Source: a bacterium
GTDB taxonomy: Bacteria > Cyanobacteriota > Vampirovibrionia > Gastranaerophilales > Gastranaerophilaceae
Reading direction: 5' to 3'
Assembly: GCA_004558955.1 (NCBI GenBank)
Contig: SFZC01000061.1
Location: 1 to 11,022 of the forward strand
DNA: 11,022 nt
Position numbers and translations under genes: made by a program. Of the stretch, positions 5,625 through 11,022 are shown in pieces; the stretch's first letter is position 1, and each line of letters starts with the position of its first letter. Under the pieces are notes generated by a model. It ran no database searches, had not been told where the DNA came from, and saw only the letters and a program-made list of their open reading frames with translations.

Positions 5625-7685
5625 ATGTCAGTAAACTCGATAACACAAAATATAGACTCAAATAATAATGCGAATAAATTAAAAAAACGTCAGATAATCA
5701 GATCTTATTCGCCTGTTGCAAACTCTCAAATGCCAAAAGATAGTGTGGCTTTTACGGGTAAAAACCCTGTAGTCGGACTTATGGACTTTATTGCAGCAGG
5801 TGGTTTTGCGACTTCATTTATTATCCAAGACGGTTTAGGCTTTGTGTTCCCTCGTGTCGGTGGCGGGTTGCTTCGTGGCGGTCCTGAAAAACATGACGAA
5901 AAAGGTAATGTTGTTTTGGACAAAAACGGCAAGCCTAAGCATGAATTGAACTGGGCTTTGGCAAGAAAAGAATTGCTAAGAGAAATGATAACGGGTCCGA
6001 GTGCGTTCATTATTCCTTTATTCATGATGAAATACATCAAAAAGCATTATGGTGCGGCAAATGATGTTAAATTGGGTTACCTTGACAGTTTCCAAAAGCC
6101 TTACGAAAAATTTGTTACGGATAATGCAAAACTTGTTCAGGCAGGAAATGCAGCCACTCAAAAAGCAGAATTTTACAAAGGTGTTTTTGCAGATGTAATT
6201 GAAAACAGTGTAAACGGAGTATTACCTGAGGCTGAAAAAATGTCAGCCGAAGAAATTGCAAAAACCGCTGAAGATTTTGCAAAACGTCAGGTTAAAATTG
6301 AAGAAATAATGGCGAATAAAGACCTTAAAAAGGCAACAAAAGCTCAAAAAATTCAAGAACTTGGTGGAAGTGTTGAAAACGCATACATGACTTTGAAGAA
6401 GAACAAAATCGGCGGAGTTGTTGATGAAACTTCCGTGTTTATGTCTTCAACTATCAAAGGTGGAAAAAACAACGGAACTATCGGTGAGTTGTTGGGTGCG
6501 TTGAACAATTACTTTGATGATGCGAGTAAAACTACTCAAAAATTTATCAAAGACAGCATAAATACCGAAAATATTGAGGCTTCAATCAAACAATTTACCA
6601 AAAATAAAATGGGTACAAGATTGTTGACGAACTTGGGCTTGTTCGGAACAGTTGCATTGTTCTACACTCAAATTCCAAAACTTTATAATATGGGCTTGAA
6701 AGAAAATCCTGCGTTGGCGGGTAAAAAGAACGACAAGGACACAAAAGCTGACCCTTCAAAAGTAAATGCAGATAAAAAAGCAAATGTTGCGTTCACTGGA
6801 TTGTCTTCAAAATTAGGTTCAATTTCTCAATGGGCGTTCAAAAATAAAATTTCAGGATACTTTACTGATATGTTTGAATTGAACGGTCCTGTAATCTCAG
6901 GCGGAGCAATGGCAACATTGTTGTATGGCTTCTGTATCCCGCCAAGACTTAAAAAGGCTCAGGATAAATATGACTTTGGTGAAATCTTGCTTCGTGATAT
7001 GGTTGCATTTACAACTTTGTTGTTTGGAGCAAAGGCTGTAGCAAGATTATCAACAGACTTATTCTCGAAGGTTACCGGTTTGGCTTTGAATCGTAAACAT
7101 TTAGACGGTAAAAATATCTTCAAAAAATTTATTGCTTATGTAAAACCAAGCAATGACGGTCATAAAGTTCTTTCGTCAAAAGAATTGACTTCAAAATATA
7201 CAAATATTGATAAATACAAAGGTCAGGTAAACGGCTTTATTGAATTTATTGAAAAAAGTGGTGGTAATGTTAAAAAAGCATTCACAAAAGACAAAGATAT
7301 CAAGGCTGCAGTTGAAAATATTGTAAAAAAACATACTAATAAAACTTATGCAGAAGCGTCTGTTTCTGAAATCAAAGATGCGTTACGTGCGGCAAATGCC
7401 GAGAATGGTAAAGATATCAAAGATTTCTATAAGTTGTTCAAAGATGGAAACGGAATGCTTGAAACTGCTAAAACGTGTAACAGTATTTTTGACTTCTTGT
7501 CAACAATCGTACTTGTTCCGGGCTTGATTATCTGGTTGACAAGAGCGTGTGAAAAAATGACCGCAAAACGTATTAAACAAGAACAAGGCGAACCGCAACC
7601 TCAAATAGCAAGCGTTGCTCCGCAAAGAGTAATGACAAATCCGCCTTCAATGGCTGGCTTTTTGGGTAGTGCAAAAGCAAGTTAA
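5625..7685 (+). CDS. Unrecognised large protein with hydrophobic segments and internal AFTG duplication
   Basis: No family is recognised. I prefer the ATG at 5625 (AGTAGGG just upstream, though only 3 bases away) over an in-frame GTG at 5604 that has no ribosome-binding site; the product is then 686 residues. Numbering from the ATG, hydrophobic, possibly membrane-embedded stretches lie near 50-74, 126-138, 331-350, 420-440, 455-473 and 620-639. The region between the second and third is a charged, Lys/Glu/Ala-rich helical stretch (about 155-330). AFTG occurs at 42-45 and again at 389-392. After each copy come a hydrophobic stretch, an FPR or PPR turn, an LLR(E/D)M helix start and another hydrophobic stretch, suggesting an internal duplication. 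There is no clear signal peptide; the N-terminus is Asn/Lys-rich. The C-terminal tail is Pro/Gln-rich. It is a single-gene unit ending at a strong terminator. A lineage-specific membrane-associated protein is the most that can be said. Confidence 0.85.
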   Translation: MSVNSITQNIDSNNNANKLKKRQIIRSYSPVANSQMPKDSVAFTGKNPVVGLMDFIAAGGFATSFIIQDGLGFVFPRVGGGLLRGGPEKHDEKGNVVLDKNGKPKHELNWALARKELLREMITGPSAFIIPLFMMKYIKKHYGAANDVKLGYLDSFQKPYEKFVTDNAKLVQAGNAATQKAEFYKGVFADVIENSVNGVLPEAEKMSAEEIAKTAEDFAKRQVKIEEIMANKDLKKATKAQKIQELGGSVENAYMTLKKNKIGGVVDETSVFMSSTIKGGKNNGTIGELLGALNNYFDDASKTTQKFIKDSINTENIEASIKQFTKNKMGTRLLTNLGLFGTVALFYTQIPKLYNMGLKENPALAGKKNDKDTKADPSKVNADKKANVAFTGLSSKLGSISQWAFKNKISGYFTDMFELNGPVISGGAMATLLYGFCIPPRLKKAQDKYDFGEILLRDMVAFTTLLFGAKAVARLSTDLFSKVTGLALNRKHLDGKNIFKKFIAYVKPSNDGHKVLSSKELTSKYTNIDKYKGQVNGFIEFIEKSGGNVKKAFTKDKDIKAAVENIVKKHTNKTYAEASVSEIKDALRAANAENGKDIKDFYKLFKDGNGMLETAKTCNSIFDFLSTIVLVPGLIIWLTRACEKMTAKRIKQEQGEPQPQIASVAPQRVMTNPPSMAGFLGSAKAS

Positions 7686-7714
7686 TCAGTGAAATTTGAA
7701 AGAAAATTTATAAT

Positions 7715-7747
7715 AAAAAGGACTTGAGTTAAATCAAGTCCTTTTTT
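7715..7747. terminator. Bidirectional rho-independent terminator
   Basis: AAAAAGGACTTGA (7715-7727) and TCAAGTCCTTTTT (7734-7746) pair perfectly over 13 bases around a 6-base loop, with T-runs on both strands. It serves the convergent gene pair, the large AFTG protein on plus and the DUF1858 gene on minus. Confidence 0.94.
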
Positions 7748-7773
7748 CAATGTCTTTTTGAAATCTTTGGTAA

Positions 7774-7983
7774 TTATTCAACAGCTTCAATCAACGCATT
7801 GATATCCGCAACCATTGCATCTGCATCATAACCGTGAACTTTTGCTCCTGCTTCCAAGTTTTCAAATCTTGCAGCAGCACAACCTAAGCAACCCAAACCG
7901 TATCTGTGGAAAACTTCAATACTTTCAGGGTGTTTTTGAGCAATTTCCAAAATATTCATTTCTTTTGTAACTTTTTCTGCCAT
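7774..7983 (-). CDS. DUF1858-domain redox-disulfide protein
   Basis: The 69-residue product is essentially one DUF1858 domain, the type described as hybrid-cluster-protein-associated redox disulfide domain. MNILEIAQKHPESIEVFHRYG is the typical opening. GLGCLGCAAARFENLEAGAKVHG carries the CxxC pair (Cys32, Cys35), with the second Cys at a helix start. The C-terminal helix DADAMVADINALIEAVE completes the fold. Family members are small cytoplasmic proteins common in anaerobes, believed to work in redox or metal-cluster chemistry; the exact reaction is not established. AAAAGGAG stands 8 bases before the ATG. A TATAAT (8033-8028) upstream on the minus strand is a likely -10. No hybrid-cluster protein gene is seen next to it, so the partner is unknown. 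Confidence 0.93.
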   Translation of the reverse strand: MAEKVTKEMNILEIAQKHPESIEVFHRYGLGCLGCAAARFENLEAGAKVHGYDADAMVADINALIEAVE

Positions 7984-8027
7984 AATGATTTCTCCTTTTT
8001 GACTTTTCTTAATTTCCCATTAAACAT

Positions 8028-8033
8028 ATTATA
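8028..8033 (-). promoter_or_regulatory. Candidate -10 element for the DUF1858 gene
   Basis: A perfect TATAAT on the minus strand lies 45 bases before the ATG of the DUF1858 gene, in the short gap shared with the divergent 54-residue gene. No good -35 is seen at 17 bases, so either an activator is needed or the match is chance in AT-rich DNA. Confidence 0.45.
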
Positions 8034-8059
8034 CACAAAAAAAGAAGGATTGGTATAGT

Positions 8060-8224
8060 ATGGAATTGTTAAAAATTTTTATCAAAGATGAAGTTCCTGC
8101 AGTAGGATTGACCGAGTTTAAAGAGAAAAAAGACGAACGAGTAAACGTAAATGTTCCGCAACGCTTGAATTTGAACAAGCCGACATACAGGCAAAATTAC
8201 AGAAATAATTTTATTATGCCGTAA
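8060..8224 (+). CDS. Unrecognised 54-residue small protein
   Basis: An ATG at 8060 opens a frame of 54 residues ending in TAA at 8222-8224. AAGAAGGA (8042-8049) stands about 10 bases before it, a good ribosome-binding site. The product starts MELLKIFIKDEVPAVGLTEF, is highly charged in the middle (KEKKDERVNV) and ends in an Asn/Arg/Tyr-rich tail (PTYRQNYRNNFIMP). It has no signal peptide, membrane segment or cysteine. It fits neatly between the divergent DUF1858 gene and the promoter of the next small gene, and uses the same AT-rich codons. No family is recognised. It could be a real small protein or, less likely, a chance frame. Confidence 0.6.
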   Translation: MELLKIFIKDEVPAVGLTEFKEKKDERVNVNVPQRLNLNKPTYRQNYRNNFIMP

Positions 8225-8258
8225 TGTTTCTTAATATTTACTCAAAAATTAGCAATTT

Positions 8259-8287
8259 TTGACTTTCCAAATCCTTTATTATAATAT
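8259..8287 (+). promoter_or_regulatory. Promoter of the 81-residue AFTG protein
   Basis: TTGACT (8259-8264) is followed by TATAAT (8280-8285, spacer 15) or the overlapping TAATAT (8282-8287, spacer 17). Transcription would start near 8292-8295, leaving a leader of only about 15-18 bases containing TTGGAG before the ATG at 8310. This excludes the upstream TTG at 8259 as a start codon, since that TTG is the -35 box itself. Confidence 0.7.
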
Positions 8288-8309
8288 AAGGGAAAATTGG
8301 AGTAATATT

Positions 8310-8555
8310 ATGGCACCGGTAACGGGAAAAAGTTTAATATCAGCATTTTTAAATCCGCAGAGTGTTCAATACACACAACGGACAAAGCCTGCATTTACGG
8401 GAGTTACCAATCCTGCTAAAGCGGCAGGTGTTGCTGCTATCAAATATGAACGAGCTCCTCAACAGGGTGCATCTGTTCCTATGACTGATAGAAACGGTAA
8501 TCCGTTACTTGCAGATTATATGCCTTGCGGTATGCGTTGCGATTATTTTGCATAA
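8310..8555 (+). CDS. Unrecognised 81-residue protein with AFTG motif and C-terminal CGMRC
   Basis: The start is the ATG at 8310, with TTGGAG (8297-8302) 7 bases before it and a promoter just upstream. The product begins MAPVTGKSLISAFLNPQSVQ, then has KPAFTGVTNPAKAAG (AFTG at 28-31), a neutral middle and the C-terminus PLLADYMPCGMRCDYFA with two cysteines (73 and 77). No membrane segment or signal peptide is evident. The AFTG motif near the N-terminus is the same as in the large protein at 5625-7685, and in both it is followed by a short Asn-Pro segment (GKNPV, GVTNPA). The stop codon directly abuts the stop of the convergent gene at 8556 with no bases between. The family is unknown; a lineage-specific small protein is the best description. 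Confidence 0.72.
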   Translation: MAPVTGKSLISAFLNPQSVQYTQRTKPAFTGVTNPAKAAGVAAIKYERAPQQGASVPMTDRNGNPLLADYMPCGMRCDYFA

Positions 8556-8756
8556 TTAACTCATTATATCAAGTTTATTTCCTTTCTCTGAGTTTGACAC
8601 GTCAGGGTGAAATGGGTTGCTGCCGTTCGGTTTAATATTGTTGAGAAAATCAAATGCAACTTTTTGAGAGTTTTGGTTGTTCCGAGCTTCAAAAAATTTC
8701 ACAGGTTGAACTGCGTAGGTGTATTGCCTTTTGATTTCTTCGATTGCGTTGTTCAT
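8556..8756 (-). CDS. Unrecognised 66-residue small protein
   Basis: The product starts MNNAIEEIKRQYTYAVQPVKFFEARNN, with a short helix, and continues with KVAFDFLNNIKPNGSNPFHPDVSN, rich in Asn and Pro. It has no signal peptide, membrane segment or cysteine. AGAAGAGAG about 6 bases before the ATG can serve as a ribosome-binding site. It lies downstream of and on the same strand as the UvrA-like gene (105-base gap) and ends back to back with the 81-residue gene. A perfect inverted repeat (8772-8799) precedes it. No family is recognised. Codon use and placement between well-defined genes support a real gene, with moderate certainty. Confidence 0.6.
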   Translation of the reverse strand: MNNAIEEIKRQYTYAVQPVKFFEARNNQNSQKVAFDFLNNIKPNGSNPFHPDVSNSEKGNKLDIMS

Positions 8757-8771
8757 AATTTCTCTCTTCTG

Positions 8772-8799
8772 TTTATATAAAGTTTTTTCTTTATATAAA
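8772..8799. repeat. Perfect 11-bp inverted repeat upstream of the 66-residue gene
   Basis: TTTATATAAAG (8772-8782) and CTTTATATAAA (8789-8799) are exact reverse complements around TTTTTT. Each arm contains a near-palindromic TATATA core. No T-run follows in the direction of the minus-strand genes, so it is not a normal terminator for the UvrA-like gene. It may be an operator overlapping the promoter of the 66-residue gene, or a leader hairpin. Confidence 0.6.
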
Positions 8800-8861
8800 A
8801 TTTCAAAATTGAGAAAATTATTTACAAAGTTAACATTTTATTTGCAGAAATCTTTTTGGTG

Positions 8862-11022
8862 CTAGATAAATTGTGCGGTTTTTGAGGTTTTGCAGGATTT
8901 TATGTCTTTAGGTAATCCTGTAAAAATGATTTCTCCGCCGTCTTTTCCGCCTTCAGGTCCCATATCGATAATATAATCTGCATTTCGTATAACATCTAAA
9001 TCATGCTCAATAACAATTACTGTTGCTTCGTTTTGAAGTAAGGTCGAAAATACATTGAGCAAAGTCTGAACATCTAACGGATGAAGTCCGATTGTCGGTT
9101 CATCAAAAATAAACACGGAACTTGATTGAGATTTTCTCATTTCGCTTGCAAGTTTCAGGCGTTGTGCCTCACCGCCTGACAGGCTCGGGGTAGCTTCGCC
9201 AAGTGTCAAATAACCCAAACCTAAATCCTGCAGGATTTCCAGTCGTTGTTTAACAATTTTTATATCTTTGCAAACCTCAAGAGCCGTGCTTACGTCCATT
9301 GCCATAATTTCAGGGAGTGAATGCCCGTTGTATTTTATGCATTGAAGGGCTTTTGCATAACGTGAACCGCCACATTCGGGACACGGGATTTCAACATCGG
9401 GTAAAAACTGAATATCTAAGTTTATTACGCCTGTTCCGTCACAAACAGGACATCTCAAACTCCCCGTATTGTATGAAAAATCACCTGATTTGTATGATAA
9501 TCCGCTATTTTTAGCAAGCTTGGCAAAAACTTTTCTCAGTTCATCGTGAATGTTTGCATAAGTCGCAACCGTTGAACGAACGTTGATGCCGATAGGAGTA
9601 GCATCAATCAATTTGACTTGTTCTATTTCGTCTGCTTCAATTTTTTTGATGTGTTTTGGCAATTTTGTCCCGTTGGTTGATGCTTCCAGTGCGGGAACAA
9701 GACTTTCCAATACCATTGTGGTTTTTCCTGAGCCTGAAACCCCTGTAACTACTGTTAATTTGCCTTTCGGAATATCGACTTTTAGCGGTTTAACCGTGTG
9801 AATCTTATCGGTTTCCAAGTGAATTTTGCCGTGTTTAAATACTTCTGAAGTTTCCGAGATTTTCTGAACCCGTACTTTTGATTTTCCTGACAAAAATCCG
9901 CCGATTATGGAGTTTTTGTTGTTTTCTAACTCTTCTACCGTGCCTTGTGCGATTACATATCCGCCGTTAACGCCGGCTTTGGGACCCATTTCGATAATAT
10001 GGTCGGCTTCTTTCAAAATTTGAGTGTCGTGGTCAACAAGAATAATTGAATTTCCGTCTGAGAGCAGGTCGTGTAAAACACCTTTTAAACCGACAATATT
10101 TGACGGGTGCAACCCGATTGACGGTTCATCAAGAACATACAAAACTCCTGTTGTTCTGTTGCGTACGGAACGGGCAAGTTGCATTCTTTGTCTTTCACCA
10201 GTCGAAAGCGTTGAGGCGGCTCTATCTAGTGACAAATACCCTAAACCTAAATCCATAAGTCGTTTTGCTACACTTTGGAAGGACTCGCAAATGCTTTCTG
10301 CCATTGGTCGCATGTCTTTTGGAAGTGAGGTCGGAACTTGTTTTACCCACTCGACAAGTTCTGATAGTGCCATTTTGCAGGCTTTGTCTAAACTTATTCC
10401 CAACAGTTTTGGGTCTCTTGCTTTTTGAGAAAGTCTTGAACCGTTACAATTAGGGCAAATCTCTTGTTTTAAGAATTTCTCAACTCTTTTCATACTCTTT
10501 TCGTCTTTGACTTTAGACAGTGCATTTTCAACGGTATAAATCGCATTATAATAAGTGAAATCAAGTTCTCCCGCTTGGTTTGTGTTTTTTGCCTTGTAAA
10601 AAATATGTTTTTTCTCGGCAGGACCGTTATAGACGATATCTTTTTCTTTTTCGTTTAAGTCTTTGAACGGAATGTCCGTGCGAACGCCCATTTCTCGGCA
10701 AACATCGGTCATTAAAGACCACATCAAAGTTCCCCACGGTGCGACTGCTCCTTCGTCTATCGTCAAATTTTCATCAGGAACAAGGGTTGATTTGTCAACG
10801 GTTCGGACAATTCCTGTTCCGCCACAGCTTGGGCAGGCTCCCTGACTGTTAAAGGCAAGTTCTTCGGCTGAAGGTGCGTAAAAATGTTCTCCGCACACAG
10901 GGCAGACAAGTTCCTGTTCGGCTGCAACCGCTAAACTCGGTTCGACATAGTGTCCGTTTGGACATTTGTGACTGGCAAGCCTTGAAAACATCAATCTTAA
11001 ACTGTTCAACAATTCCGTGCCT
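8862..11022 (-). CDS. UvrA2-like excinuclease paralogue (double ABC ATPase without UvrB-binding domain), N-terminus cut by window
   Basis: The frame is open to the right edge (GTELLNSLRLMFSRLASHKC), matching the region that follows the first Walker A in UvrA, so about 90-100 N-terminal residues lie outside. Residues below count from position 11012. Cysteine pairs for zinc modules are at 37/40 and 60/63, 186/189, and 521/524 with 544/547. The first half has the ABC signature LSTGERQR (269-276) and Walker B VLYVLDEPSIGLHP. The second half has Walker A GVSGSGKTT (424-432), LSGGEAQR (611-618) and Walker B VFIFDEPTIGLHP. Between HKCPNGH and CPVCGEHF only about 16 residues remain, where canonical UvrA has over 100 that bind UvrB, so this is the UvrA2/DrrC-like class. 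Members bind damaged or drug-bound DNA and have been linked to DNA damage tolerance and intercalator resistance; its exact role here is unknown. It ends in TAG at 8862-8864 with no clear terminator. Confidence 0.92.
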   Translation of the reverse strand, partial: GTELLNSLRLMFSRLASHKCPNGHYVEPSLAVAAEQELVCPVCGEHFYAPSAEELAFNSQGACPSCGGTGIVRTVDKSTLVPDENLTIDEGAVAPWGTLMWSLMTDVCREMGVRTDIPFKDLNEKEKDIVYNGPAEKKHIFYKAKNTNQAGELDFTYYNAIYTVENALSKVKDEKSMKRVEKFLKQEICPNCNGSRLSQKARDPKLLGISLDKACKMALSELVEWVKQVPTSLPKDMRPMAESICESFQSVAKRLMDLGLGYLSLDRAASTLSTGERQRMQLARSVRNRTTGVLYVLDEPSIGLHPSNIVGLKGVLHDLLSDGNSIILVDHDTQILKEADHIIEMGPKAGVNGGYVIAQGTVEELENNKNSIIGGFLSGKSKVRVQKISETSEVFKHGKIHLETDKIHTVKPLKVDIPKGKLTVVTGVSGSGKTTMVLESLVPALEASTNGTKLPKHIKKIEADEIEQVKLIDATPIGINVRSTVATYANIHDELRKVFAKLAKNSGLSYKSGDFSYNTGSLRCPVCDGTGVINLDIQFLPDVEIPCPECGGSRYAKALQCIKYNGHSLPEIMAMDVSTALEVCKDIKIVKQRLEILQDLGLGYLTLGEATPSLSGGEAQRLKLASEMRKSQSSSVFIFDEPTIGLHPLDVQTLLNVFSTLLQNEATVIVIEHDLDVIRNADYIIDMGPEGGKDGGEIIFTGLPKDIKSCKTSKTAQFI

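Noticed and set aside
8259..8309. TTG at 8259 as start of the 81-residue protein
   Set aside because: The TTG is part of the -35 box of a well-formed promoter, and a proper ribosome-binding site precedes the ATG at 8310.
10024..10428. Plus-strand open frame of 134 codons inside the UvrA-like gene
   Set aside because: It lies opposite well-conserved ATPase motifs of the UvrA paralogue, and its translation resembles no protein; it is a shadow frame.
1..11022. CRISPR array, tRNA, insertion sequence or phage genes
   Set aside because: No regularly spaced repeats, cloverleaf-like sequence, transposase or integrase motifs were seen on either strand.

Overview
The window looks like low-GC, gut-type bacterial DNA with a foreign-looking piece at its left end. 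From about 1500 onward the genes are AT-rich and use A/T-ending codons. The conserved genes (rpsH, rplF, rplR, trmFO, a UvrA paralogue, a DUF1858 protein) sit among several lineage-specific proteins that share a short AFTG motif. This combination, and the lack of rpsN in front of rpsH, suggest the Gastranaerophilales/Vampirovibrionia (Melainabacteria) branch next to Cyanobacteria. That assignment is inference from gene style and could not be tested here.

Layout. (a) 1-~1481, minus strand: a class B penicillin-binding protein (PBP2-like) lacking both ends, more GC-rich and Clostridia/Lachnospiraceae-like. It runs almost into the rpsH ribosome-binding site with no start of its own, so this edge is probably an assembly chimera or a recombination junction. 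(b) 1501-3090, plus: rpsH, rplF and rplR, widely spaced with hairpin-forming gaps, closed by a strong bidirectional terminator instead of continuing into rpsE/rplO/secY. (c) 3165-5327, minus: an unrecognised 234-residue protein with a C-terminal tandem YYP repeat and a leader hairpin that can cover its ribosome-binding site, and trmFO, whose promoter lies so close to the ATG that its mRNA may be leaderless. (d) 5625-7685, plus: a large unrecognised protein with several hydrophobic segments and what looks like an internal duplication, each half starting with AFTG. A perfect bidirectional terminator separates it from (e) a convergent DUF1858 CxxC protein (7774-7983, minus). (f) 8060-8756: three very small unrecognised proteins, one with a clear promoter and an AFTG motif. 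(g) 8862 to the right edge, minus: a UvrA2-type ABC ATPase that lacks the UvrB-binding domain and is cut at its N-terminus by the window end.

The genes do not form one pathway. The ribosomal proteins, TrmFO (tRNA U54 methylation) and the UvrA paralogue are housekeeping or genome-protection functions. The rest are short, independently transcribed units of unknown role. No tRNA, rRNA, CRISPR array, insertion sequence or phage gene was seen.
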